DNA from: Apostichopus japonicus
Lineage: Eukaryota > Echinodermata > Holothuroidea > Aspidochirotida > Stichopodidae
NCBI RefSeq assembly: GCF_037975245.1
Contig: NC_092579.1
Coordinates: 29,106,166 to 29,166,165 of the forward strand
Direction of reading: 5' to 3'
DNA: 60,000 bases
Part shown: in pieces, positions 50,101 to 60,000 of the stretch
How the letters are laid out: each line of letters begins with the position of its first letter
Position numbering within the stretch: position 1 is the stretch's first letter
Position numbers and translations under genes: made by a program
Notes under the pieces: model-generated
The model's input: the letters and a program-made list of their open reading frames with translations, nothing else
Told to the model about the DNA's origin: nothing
The model's database searches: none

Positions 50101-52322
50101 GGTACGTATAAAAGAGGGGCCGGCCATAGCATCACAACTTTGATAAGACTATAAAAATTGTATAAGGTTATGTTTTATTTATAAGGATATAAGATGTATA
50201 AGGTTATAAGAAGTATGTTTAGCTTTCTTTTGAACCTGTAATGTTTGACATCAAATGTAAAAAGAATTAAAATAAAATAACAAAATGGAGAGGAACTGAG
50301 GTGGCTATTAGGGGAAGAGGAGGCCACCCATCACTTGCATATAAAAACTTGTAATCTTCTTTTACATTATTTTTTCCAAGTCATAAATCCATGAAATCTT
50401 CATGTCCGAAAAATTGAGATGGAAAAACGTGGGTTGTTTTGATATCTAGAAGTGGACACAGTTTTGATGGTAGTCACCACTACAGTCTACAGTAACATAC
50501 AGTAGGTCAATAGGCCTAGCTCTCAAGGCAGGCATCAAGAATATGGTCGAGTTGTTCGCCTCTTCTAATTTGGCTGTTGTCATTGACGTCAAACTATATG
50601 ACCAAAAAGTCCAACAGAGACTGACCTAAGATGAAGGATACCACATAAAAAACAAGTTCTTAAATATTCTATGACATTACTAAACCTTGCAACGTCGTTC
50701 TTTCGACTAACAGACAATGAGCGCTAAAGGCAAGACTAGCAGGATAAAGTGTAACCTGCAGAGACTATTCGTGCCAAATAGCAAAAATGCAAGTTATATA
50801 TTTGTTGTACCATTATTGATATTGATAATTGTAGAGACAGAGCAAAGATTTGAAATTAGGAATCAAAATTAAAACTTCCAGTATTGAGATACTGCGTCAT
50901 TGATGCTCTTGTTTAGGCATTGCATTGAAACAATGCAATCTTATACATTGCCTTAAAACTGACTGAGTGTAAATTCAAATAGATGATGAATTTACCATAC
51001 TTACCATACCTTTCGATTTTATGGTAAGGTATGTCTTTGGTCCAGGCACTTGACATGCTATTTGGGAGTGGAAATTTCCTAACGAAATGATATTTTGTTG
51101 AGACGCAATTAGAAATGTTAAGGTTAAAAATGAAAACTTTGCTTAATGCGATTTCTTCTCAATAAGAAACATAAAAAACAGACCAGTTTGTTTCTCCTGA
51201 GTGGGTAAATTTCAGTTTTTGAGGGTGAAGTTTCTAAAATAATTTAGTCCAAAAGAAACTTCAAACTTGGATTTCGATTCTCACTGAAAGGATTTAATAA
51301 GTGTCAATTTACAATCAGAGGTTAATATCATACTTTTTAGAGGTTGTATTTATGATTTTTTTTCTCAGGGAATTTGTTGAAGATATTTATTCTCTCTTAT
51401 CATTGTAACTATAACATGAAGAACTTCCTCACACAGGAACGTTGTTGAGGGAAAAGAGTAGAAAACAGGGGGTCCATATTCATTGAGTGAATGGTGGTGA
51501 TTTTACTGGTAGTCATAGTGGGGAGTGATGGGGCCAAGGAAAGAGGGGGTACCACCACATTTACCTAGGGTCTTTTATGTTACAAGGGTGGTTTCTCATC
51601 TATGCATATTTGGTGCAGCAATGACACACAAGGACGTGTGCTTCAAATTAATCTTCATATGGGTGTCAGAGGTGGTCATAAGGGGTGGGGGGTGCGGTTG
51701 GAGACAACAAGGTGTTGACCCCCCTGAAAAACCTACCTCATCTGACATACTATGCACTGGTCCATATTGAAGAAATATAAAGCATTTATTTAATATCTGC
51801 ATGTCACCTGTTGCTGGGTGGTGGTATACCACACTGCAGTTAAAAGCTGATTCATGGTGCCAGCATCACCCCCCCCCCACCCCCCATGTGACATCTGAGC
51901 TCCCCAGTACTTTGAAAATGTATCTTGCAATCAAAGGGCCTTAGCGAGTTAAGAAACGATGCCTGCAGAAGAAATCTGATTTGTAGAGTATAAATTCAGA
52001 GTATTTTTAATGGTGTTTATTTCAAATTAATGTTTTAAGTACATTTAAATAGATATTTTGTTTAAGCCATGCAACCTCATTTCAAGACTGTTTTCTTTTT
52101 CATTTCAAGTTCTTTACAGCCAAGCAGTAAACTGTTTTTGTCTTAATTTTGTCTTCAGATCTTTAAACAGTATAAGATGTATTCGAAATATCTATATGAG
52201 TTCTGCTTTGTAAAAAAAGCAAGGAGTATAGTTTATATGTGTAGGAGGGGGGCAAAAAAGAAATGAAATTGAATATTCAAGACTCTCTCGTACAACAAGG
52301 CCACCTCATTTATCACAGTTAG

Positions 52323-52331
52323 TATATATAT

Positions 52332-52412
<81 letters not shown>

Positions 52413-52426
52413 TATATATATATTTT
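52323..52426. repeat. (TA)n microsatellite, about 104 bp, interrupted
   Basis: Alternating TA has two short interruptions (AAATA near 52344 and GAAATA near 52407). The apparent minus-strand open frame of alternating Ile/Tyr is an artefact of this repeat. Confidence 0.95.
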
Positions 52427-52837
52427 AAGGCTTTATCCGTAGGTAAGTGTATTTTCATTACAAAAGGACACATTGACTTTGTTTCCTTCACATATTTCCA
52501 TTTCCTATGGAGCGAAGATGTGAATATTTAGGTGGGTCCAATCTCTCTTGAAATTATTCTGTCTGGGGATGTGTCTCTGTGTATCTCTTCATAAGCTTTT
52601 CAACATCCCTGTATGTATCAGGAGACAAAATTGTGATGGCAAACAAAAACCTAGGTTTTCTGGGATTTGTTGCCCCTCAGGTACAATTTACAGATGTTTG
52701 GTATTGTCTTTATAGTTTTAACTCTTTGATATGGGTAAACTTTCTGTAAGTTATGTTCCCTCTGGTTGTTGCCGTTTTTAAATACATTCTCCAGACATCG
52801 AGAATAATCTAGTTAAAGTGATGAAGATGCACGTCGT

Positions 52838-52898
52838 TGGGGCTATCTAGCATATTTGGGATATCTAGCATAATTGGGGTGTCTAGCATATTTGGGGT
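52838..52898. repeat. Three tandem 18-bp units with TCTAGCATA core
   Basis: TCTAGCATA begins at 52846, 52864 and 52882, each followed by (T/A)(A/T)TTGGGG-like bases. An isolated fourth copy, TCTAGCATATATGGGA, starts at 53141. Confidence 0.85.
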
Positions 52899-53828
52899 AA
52901 TAAACATTCACTTTCTCAAAAGACATCTGTATTGACACCGAAATTTAAGCCTGCTGAGATTTGGCTGAAAAGTTTTCAAAAATAGTTTTGATGGATATTT
53001 CTAACTTCCCAAGATGTTAAAGATTGCTCAATTAGATAAAAAAAATAATAACCAAATCTCTCTCAGGGACAAGAAATACACAGACGATGGATGAAAAAGT
53101 GCTTGTTGTCGTTGGAATATGTGTGACCATATTTTGACTGTCTAGCATATATGGGAGCAACAGTGATGACATTTAAAGTTGTTCATGAGAGTTTGGGTAT
53201 CCAATTAAAAATATGCTCGAACCTTTAAGTGTTGTGAAGTAGTATATTCTCAGTTTGTTTTATGGTGTGCCTATGGTCTTTGGGGCTTATTTTTGTGTTA
53301 CATAATTATTTAGTATCGCTAAATGGACTAATTTTTTTCTTTTGTCTTTAGTGTGCCTTTGTATAATGTAGATGATTGTTTCTTTGTTAGCTACCCCCAA
53401 TTTTTGAAATTAAAGTGCTCTCATAACCATTATTGTGCACACATAGATTAACTTTTCTAGCATTTATTATTATACCAAAACCTCATGTTTTTATACACTC
53501 TGTACATTATTAGTTTTTTCTGGCATATTGTCAGTTTTACTTTTTGCCATAAATCTCTCTTTTTTTTGTTTTCATTGATTAACAATTGAGTTTAATAGTT
53601 TCATATCACACACCAGTAGCTTTGAGTCCACCCCCCCCTCCTTAATATCTAAATATATATATTATGGTAGAGAATATTATATCTATATTTTTCTTTTAGT
53701 TTACCTCAGTTAACCTTAAACCTTACAATGTTGCCAATATTATCTTAATAATTGCCATGGAAAAATTAATGAAAATAATATATCACAGCTTATAACTCCA
53801 AGTTGGACTCCCCGCTGAGGAAGTGATA

Positions 53829-53869
53829 TGGGGATGGGGTGTGTGTGGGGGGTGTGGGGTGGGGGTGGG
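53829..53869 (+). other. G-rich tract with quadruplex potential
   Basis: Runs of four to six G separated by GT-containing linkers repeat at least five times in about 40 bp. It is intergenic. Confidence 0.55.
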
Positions 53870-56496
53870 AGAGGGAAACTGGAACATACCAGACAGAGGC
53901 ACTGGTAGAAACTGTTTTTGACCTGCTTAAAAGATATCTTCTACTTTTTATTATGTAAAAAAAAAAAACAGTGCCATCTTTGTTGTCGTAAATTTTATAA
54001 CAATTTTGAAACAGTTTTCTTTTGTTTTTGTTTTCTTCACAAAAAAAAAGTTATCATTTTCTTTATTTGCAATATTTTTAAACCTAATATCACTCACTGT
54101 ATTCAAGAGGCATTTAGCTTTGTTTTGCCGTTTGTTTATTTCTTGTTTTTTTTTTTTTTTCAACTTTTTGTCTCATTATTTTTGTCTACTTAATGATGAT
54201 TTTCTTTCTTCTTCTTTTTTTTGGGGGGGCGGGGGGAGGGGTGTCCCTACATTTTAAAACCATGGTACAAGATGCTATTGGATAGTTTTGATATGCATTA
54301 AACATGGCAGTTGTTTGCAGTAAAGTTTAAGATGTCTTTTAATAATCATGTTGCAGTTGTGCAGCATCAGTTTGTTTACTTTTTTTTTTTAGCAATTTAT
54401 ATGACTGTTATTCGAAACGACTGAAATGCCAAGACTAATACCTGTCATACTTGTGTTATTCTGATACATATATAAACCGGAGGAGATCAAAACTCCACAA
54501 ATCAATTGTTTCAAGGCAAAATTTAAATAAGCTGTATATGATAAGGCAGTATGGAAGATGATTTGCCTTGCTGCCTAACTAAATCACTGATACTTTCTAA
54601 CATATCTTTCAGCATTTTTAAGATATCTTGTAAAATGGGGTCGTTTCTTAATATTGTGTAATATATAGGCTTAATTAAGTTTTTCTTTTTCCCCTTTCTC
54701 TTCTTATTTTGTAAACTGTAAAAAAGTTATATAAAGGTTTGGTGCAGCAAAAGACGCAAATATATCTAGTTTAAAACATTAACAACAGACCAAAGTATAT
54801 TTTCTCGAAGCTTTTTTTCATTTTCCATACAAAATCTCAGGTGATGGCGCTCTACATATTTGGCAGGTTGGTATCCACTAAATGAAAAAGTTAGGACGAG
54901 GAATTCATTCCATGAAACCTATATACTCACGGTATGTTTATACTAAATACAATTGGCAATGTATAACTGTTGAAAACGCACTGCCATATCCCCTTCATCC
55001 CTCCCTCCCGGGAGCACGAAGATGAAGGCATTTTCTTACAAGGGTTCATGTTGCATTTATCTGGAATATTTAGCATTCCATTGTCACTCTCATATCAGCA
55101 ACTAACGATGATGAAAGAGAGATTACTGTGATAGCAGTTTTACTCGGCGAACCCTAATTTAAGTCGAACACTTTTCATGTCAAATTTCCCCTAAGCCTTA
55201 TCACCCTGATGGTCGTGTTACCATGCAGAGCTACTGAAAAGGTCCCTCAATCCCCCACCCCATCCCCTCCCTCTCCCCACCCTCCTCTAGGCCCTCGTGT
55301 AGCCCACTTCTGATTGACACTTGCAATGCGGTAGAAACTGAGCATGCGCACACTACCCACAGCAATGCGTATCAATAATAGTCTCCATATGTGTCATGCC
55401 TGACACCTGAACCCATTTTTCATTAGTAACGGTAGCTCACCTCGATGTCTAAAGGTAAACCAATATTCTATTTTAATAGCTCGTCCAGTAGTTAAAAGTC
55501 GGGCATAACCCTACCGTTTCCACTATACCGTCACAAAACCTCTCACGGTGTAAATCGCTTCTGCAAACAGAGCTATTGTGTGCCCTCTTTGCCTCTCGAT
55601 AGCACCTTGTGAAAAGAACGAACCCGTCTCTATAATCAAAAGGGGTCCTGCAAACAACCAGTCGATCATCGTTATATGTTTATAGTACTTAAGTTGTTCT
55701 GCGAATCGATATTTTAGAATACAGGTGGCAAGTTGTTTTATATGGACGGTAAGCTAAACTTACCACTAATTACGAAGGCAGAGAGAGTTCAATGTTTGTC
55801 AAGACATTTCTCGTGTTTCTTTTCTCATAATCCTGAGACATTCTTTACCATTTGTCAAGTCTTCATTGGAGTGTTCAGTGATTTGTGTGTGTGTGTGTAT
55901 TTGTGTACTGGTGTTTCTAGTGTTAACTGTGATACCAAAAAAACAAACTTTGGAGATAATACATTACACTATACCGCGCATGATACGTTACCTGACCATT
56001 TCATACCGTGCGTCGTCGTCAAGACGTCAAACCAACGGTATCTATGTAACTGAAAGTGTAAAATCGAATCACTTTCCAATTGGAAAAAGGCTTCAGGTGA
56101 GTAGTTTTGACGAAATATATACTTGAAGGAACTTCCGAGGAAAGTTCACAGAATATGCCCACAACAGATACTGATTGTCCGAATTCCGATTTGCTGATAA
56201 AATATCGCACCAGTTACAGAATATCCTTACAGGAGATGAAACACGGTTTCTGTTGGATCTTTCATCATCTGAAGAAACTTTTATAATTTCGATTTTCATA
56301 CTCGTACAGTACGAATTTCTAATATCCTATTTATATACTATTCTTTGCGGCTTAGCGAGTCGATGGGACGCGAGCTGTCTTATTTACAGGATATTTGATT
56401 TAACTACCAGTATAATGAACACGGCCAGTTAGTGTCATTTCATGTAACCCTATATTAGGAAGATAACAATATATTTGTTTAATTTGACATACTGCG

Positions 56497-56504
56497 TATA
56501 AAAG
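56497..56504 (+). promoter_or_regulatory. TATA box for the single-exon gene
   Basis: TATAAAAG matches the consensus TATA box and is followed by a GC-containing stretch. A start site about 30 bp downstream (near 56,528) would give a 5' UTR of roughly 210 nt before the ATG at 56741. Confidence 0.6.
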
Positions 56505-56740
56505 CAGAATGCGTTAGTATGTGCCAAATGTGTCGGAATAGCTAGTATGCCTCCGAGTTAATACTGCTCATCCGGATGGGTATGGACTATACTGCTCTTA
56601 GAACGCGAGGAAATTGGAAAACCATGTTATATTGTGTGCAGAAATGATTATACGCCGTGTTTGTGGTTAAATACGCGTAACATTTTTTTAGCCTTTGTTT
56701 TTCACGTCAAAATTAGACACTTTGATTTGACAGACTTATT

Positions 56741-57883
56741 ATGGAGACGGAATTTTCTGCGACCTTCACAAATCACCCGCCGATCCATGGCAATTCAGGA
56801 ATGAACATTGTTCAAGCAAAACGTTACGACTTGGGTAAGTCTTCCGTCACCTTGCCGCAAATGCGTATTGAGAGTTGCGGGTTAACTGTCGACCTTAGCA
56901 ACAGGAGTAGGCACTGGAAACACCGCAAACGATTTAAACCGAAAACGAAATCGTCGAAGAAAATAGCTATCGGATCTACGAACGCATCACACTTAGAAAT
57001 GAGGTCACGTGGCCCCGAACCATATGACGTAGGAGCCCAAAGAGATAGAAGTTTGTCCTTTCCACCATCACGTGAAGAGGAAAATCAAACAGCGCATTAC
57101 GTAAGAAGTATGAAAATCGGTCAACTGCCAAGTCCATCTTTTATCGATATGGAAGAATTTTACAGAGATATGATGAGTGCTCTAGCGCCACCAAATTTCC
57201 TGCCGAAATCATTTCAGAATAAAGTGATCGGAAAGCCCAGCTCTAAGGCAAGTATTCCAAGAATACCAAACCAATCACTCAATATTCATAATCATCAGCA
57301 AGAGGATTTATTCGCCAATACAGACACGTTTCAACCCCGATCAAGTCACGAAGTCTCTATTTTAAGCCATCTGGCATCAAAACGAAGATCAGAAATGGAA
57401 GAAGCAAGAAAATTGTTAACTTCTGAGCCGTTCCCGGGATACAGTTCTCGGGAGAACTCGGCTAATATATCAATGACACAATTAAGAAGAATGGCAGAAG
57501 TCTTAAAATTAGACGAACGTACTTCAATGCATAGTATTGAACCTATTAAATGTACCTCGATTCCTCCAGTTTCGGTGTTCTTTCGAAAACGATCACCGAA
57601 GAAGCCAAAAATAGTCCTAGAAGAGTATCCGACGGATGTTATGACTTACTTCAATGGGAAGGGTACTTCAAGTGAGGGAACCCCCACTGAAGACGGAACG
57701 GAAAGGAAAATGGCGACCAGGGATAAGTCTGATCAAACTCAGAGACGAAAAGAACCTAAGATCATCACTCGGAAGCATTCATCTGAGAAGGCCAAAGATT
57801 GTTCCACTTGTCCGTTATGTTTAACGTTTGGTAAACCTAGTAAAAAGCCGTTATGTCCACCTAATTCCCCTCTTTTGGATTAG
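56741..57883 (+). CDS. Intronless 380-residue basic protein of unknown function
   Basis: By far the longest open frame in the window. An in-frame TGA at 56723-56725 precedes the chosen ATG, and TAG ends it. I do not recognise the family. The protein is rich in Ser, Lys, Arg and Pro and looks largely disordered. A strongly basic stretch at residues 57-74 (HWKHRKRFKPKTKSSKK) and another at 282-290 (RKRSPKKPK) could be nuclear localisation signals. Likely helical patches are at about 203-229 and 246-262. A cysteine cluster C354-x2-C357-x2-C360-x11-C372 near the C-terminus may bind a metal. A TATA box lies upstream and AATAAA downstream, so it reads as a complete single-exon gene. It could instead be a retrocopy or the coding exon of a gene with noncoding 5' exons. 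Confidence 0.85.
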   Translation: METEFSATFTNHPPIHGNSGMNIVQAKRYDLGKSSVTLPQMRIESCGLTVDLSNRSRHWKHRKRFKPKTKSSKKIAIGSTNASHLEMRSRGPEPYDVGAQRDRSLSFPPSREEENQTAHYVRSMKIGQLPSPSFIDMEEFYRDMMSALAPPNFLPKSFQNKVIGKPSSKASIPRIPNQSLNIHNHQQEDLFANTDTFQPRSSHEVSILSHLASKRRSEMEEARKLLTSEPFPGYSSRENSANISMTQLRRMAEVLKLDERTSMHSIEPIKCTSIPPVSVFFRKRSPKKPKIVLEEYPTDVMTYFNGKGTSSEGTPTEDGTERKMATRDKSDQTQRRKEPKIITRKHSSEKAKDCSTCPLCLTFGKPSKKPLCPPNSPLLD

Positions 57884-58029
57884 AGATATGAGAGACATGG
57901 ATTTTCTACTTCAAGTTGTTAATGTCCATTAAGATCTTTACAACTCAAGACAAGTTTACGATGACATCACCAAGAAGTTTCGTTCCTGTCTGATGTTCTA
58001 AATTTTACAAAATGAGAATGAAAACACGG

Positions 58030-58035
58030 AATAAA
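58030..58035 (+). terminator. AATAAA polyadenylation signal of the single-exon gene
   Basis: The signal lies 147 nt after the stop codon, a normal 3' UTR length. It supports the preceding open frame as a self-contained transcription unit. Confidence 0.65.
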
Positions 58036-59540
58036 ATTATTTTCCTTGAATTTTAAGAACTAAGAGCAAATATTTGACGATATCGAAACCTTTTAATTTT
58101 TAGTTTTCTGAATTTCGTTCCGATTTCACAGAGTTTGATCCCTCTTTACTACAGTTGGCTGTCTAGCTCTTACTTCCAAAGTTCTAATGTACTTGAAGCT
58201 GTGAAAACAAAAGTATATGCAAGAGTTGATTCACTGTAACAGATTTTCATTAATTATGCAACCAATTATTTTTACCACTTGCAGTAACAATATTATCATT
58301 TTTAAGTGAATTGCGCTCCTGACTAGAGGAAGTTGACACAAAACTTTGTCAAATCGAAAGACGTTATAAATATCGATATGTAAATCCGATAAGTAACAAA
58401 ATGAAGAGTTTTGTCTAAGTCTCAGGTTTTTTTGGTGTGTGTGTACGTCTGTGACACTTGCTTGGGTTCCCGATACCTCAAATACGGATCGTGATGGATA
58501 TTTGTCATAATTGCGATGTTGATGTATTATAGTGAGAAGGTGTGCCCAATCGGTTGGCGTTTGGCGCTGACCTTATGAATATTTATGAGGTTATGGTGTC
58601 AAACGAAAGAAAAAGCTTTACATTACAACAACTCTTCAACCTTCAGTCGGATTGTAACCAAATATGGTATACAGTTCTTGGTTAATATCTGGTACATAAA
58701 GTCCTATATATTTTGTGACCATCTTTGCCGCAACAAATTACGGTCTCATTTTTTGGGGGCTGGGTGCAGGCCCAAATTTTATTTCCACTTCAAATGCATT
58801 CTGGGAGACATTCTTTAGGCCCGAAATATATTTGGGCCCATTTAGGCCCATACTTGGGGTTTCATTGTCTTACTATTTCATGTCGAGTCTATTTCGATCT
58901 CCATCATACTGTATACGAAGATTAGAAACATGTTGGGGGAATCTGATGGTCCTACCCCCCCCCCCCATTCCCCTCCAAACAAATATATATCAAAGTTTAG
59001 GGTTCAAACTGTGCATTCATTCAGAGGCATATATTTAGGTTTTAACTCAAGGTTGTGCTAATAAGACTCAGACTAACGAAAGAGGTGAGGCGAGGTACCC
59101 AACACCACACACCCCCGCACGTCAAATTTCATTGACTTACTATTACTGTTTTAACGTGCAGGTGTTCAAAACAATTTTATCTTCGTATACAGTGTGTAGG
59201 GATCAAAGGAATATTGAGATGTAATAGCCTGAGATTTGAATTCCCCTTTAAAATCCTTTAAATCTTTTACAAACAATCTTGGATATCCTGCTTCCTCGCG
59301 ACTGTCATATTGTTCGTCACACTGAATAATGTGCTACCGGAAAGAGCAAACAGATCGATCATTTCACCGTACCATATACATATTACGCAGAGTGGTGGTT
59401 CTAACGCCTGTATATTCAGTGCATTAACCGTCATTTTTTATCGAGAACGAAAAATTGTTACCTTGGACATTTCATTTACTTGGAAGTTCATTGCTACATG
59501 GTTATTTTGGTGAAATAAACACTGAGATAATATATATGAT
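58036..59540. other. Intergenic region (1.5 kb)
   Basis: No gene is supported. There is a short GT-rich patch near 58436-58450, a C12 tract at 58955-58966, and overlapping short open frames at 58585-59038 without domain-like features. Confidence 0.6.
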
Positions 59541-59542
59541 AA

Positions 59543-59552
59543 TATATAAATA
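59543..59552 (+). promoter_or_regulatory. Possible TATA element before the secreted-protein gene
   Basis: TATATAAATA lies about 40 bp upstream of the ATG at 59588. If used, the 5' UTR would be very short, so this may only be part of the AT-rich stretch at 59529-59561. Confidence 0.3.
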
Positions 59553-59587
59553 AATATATTCAAGACAATATTGACAGCGGAGAAGCG

Positions 59588-59690
59588 ATGTATTTATCCA
59601 GATTATGTTTCGTCGTCTTGGTCGGATTATCTTGCCAGGCCCAGTCTCAGTCAGGCGATTATAGTAATTCCTTATCCAGCGCAGATACAG
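59588..59690 (+). CDS. First coding exon of a secreted protein gene (signal peptide), continues beyond the window
   Basis: An ATG at 59588 opens a frame beginning MYLSRLCFVVLVGLSCQAQS: a basic residue, a hydrophobic core, then small residues before Gln/Ser. This is a classic signal peptide with likely cleavage after CQA. A Ser/Asp-rich stretch (GDYSNSLSSADT) follows, and the exon ends at 59690 with the donor GTAAAG. The intron is phase 1, the usual class at the end of signal-peptide exons in modular extracellular proteins (EGF, immunoglobulin, CCP and similar). The mature domains lie outside the window, so no function can be assigned. Only 34 codons are visible, so a chance frame cannot be fully excluded. 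Confidence 0.6.
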
Positions 59691-60000
59691 GTAAAGCCAT
59701 TATAACGTATCTTTATTTTATTTGAGTATACCACAACGTGTGCTTAAACAAGGTAAACAGAATCATATCCAAGGACCGGGCAGGGCTACAACAAGGCTAT
59801 ATATAGTGGGACAGCAAGGTGGATCCAGCATTTCAAAAAGTATAATGTTAGATCTGAAATGTGATGCATTGTGAGGCATATTGTAGACTGCAACTATAGG
59901 TATACACGTTATAGGTTCTGCTATAGCCTAAGAACTACCGTTAATAAAGACAAGGGGGTGTATCTCCCCCTTCACCCCACGTCCCGTTGGATCAGCGCCC
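59691..60000. other. Start of the following intron
   Basis: No second exon is recognisable before the end of the window. Sequence is nondescript, with a C-rich patch close to 59960-60000. Confidence 0.4.

Larger units (their letters stand above)
45970..56490. other. 3' UTR candidate and intergenic region (10.5 kb)
   Basis: No coding gene is supported. The open frames here are short, AT-rich or low-complexity. Contents are a CACTT word cluster (47864-48780), a diverged pair of ~200-bp duplicates (49843-50100), an interrupted (TA)n microsatellite (52323-52426), an 18-bp triple repeat (52838-52898) and a G-rich patch (53829-53869). The first several kilobases may be a long TTYH 3' UTR. Confidence 0.6.

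Noticed and set aside
52306-52491. Minus-strand open frame of alternating Ile and Tyr
   Set aside because: It is a translation of the (TA)n microsatellite.
53918-54257. Phe/Cys/Lys-rich overlapping open frames on both strands
   Set aside because: T-rich and A-rich low-complexity sequence produces them; no start context or motif supports a gene.

Overview
The window is eukaryotic, AT-rich DNA with long GT-AG introns, canonical AATAAA signals, one large spliced gene, a satellite array, a hAT-type MITE and a tRNA-derived SINE-like relic. It looks like a marine invertebrate deuterostome; an echinoderm or hemichordate is my best guess, from general sequence texture and the divergence of the main protein. 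The taxonomic call is an inference with low certainty.

Layout. Positions 371-6444 hold a tandem satellite of about 33 copies of a ~182-bp unit, with higher-order duplications inside it. From 13,248 to 45,777 on the + strand lie 13 consecutive, phase-compatible coding exons of a tweety-homolog (TTYH) membrane protein. They give 484 codons plus a stop, covering all five membrane segments and the C-terminal tail. Only the short N-terminal exon is missing, and it is probably upstream of the window. If so, the satellite, an 86-bp repeat cluster, a 99-bp triple repeat and a hammerhead-ribozyme-like motif (12,100-12,142) all lie in the first intron. A 42-nt phase-neutral cassette exon candidate sits at 43,796-43,837. 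The introns carry a 402-bp hAT element with target-site duplication, a tRNA-Thr-like SINE fragment, many long C or G tracts and several RFX X-box-like palindromes.

From 45,778 to about 56,490 there is a possible long 3' UTR followed by intergenic DNA. Its most striking feature is a strand-biased cluster of 20 CACTT words (47,864-48,780), often spaced exactly 10 bp apart. At 56,741-57,883 there is an intronless 380-codon gene of unknown function with a TATA box and polyA signal. At 59,588 the first coding exon of a secreted protein gene begins and runs out of the window.

The three genes lie on the same strand and show no sign of functional coupling. I saw no rRNA, intact tRNA, CRISPR array or bacterial-type feature.
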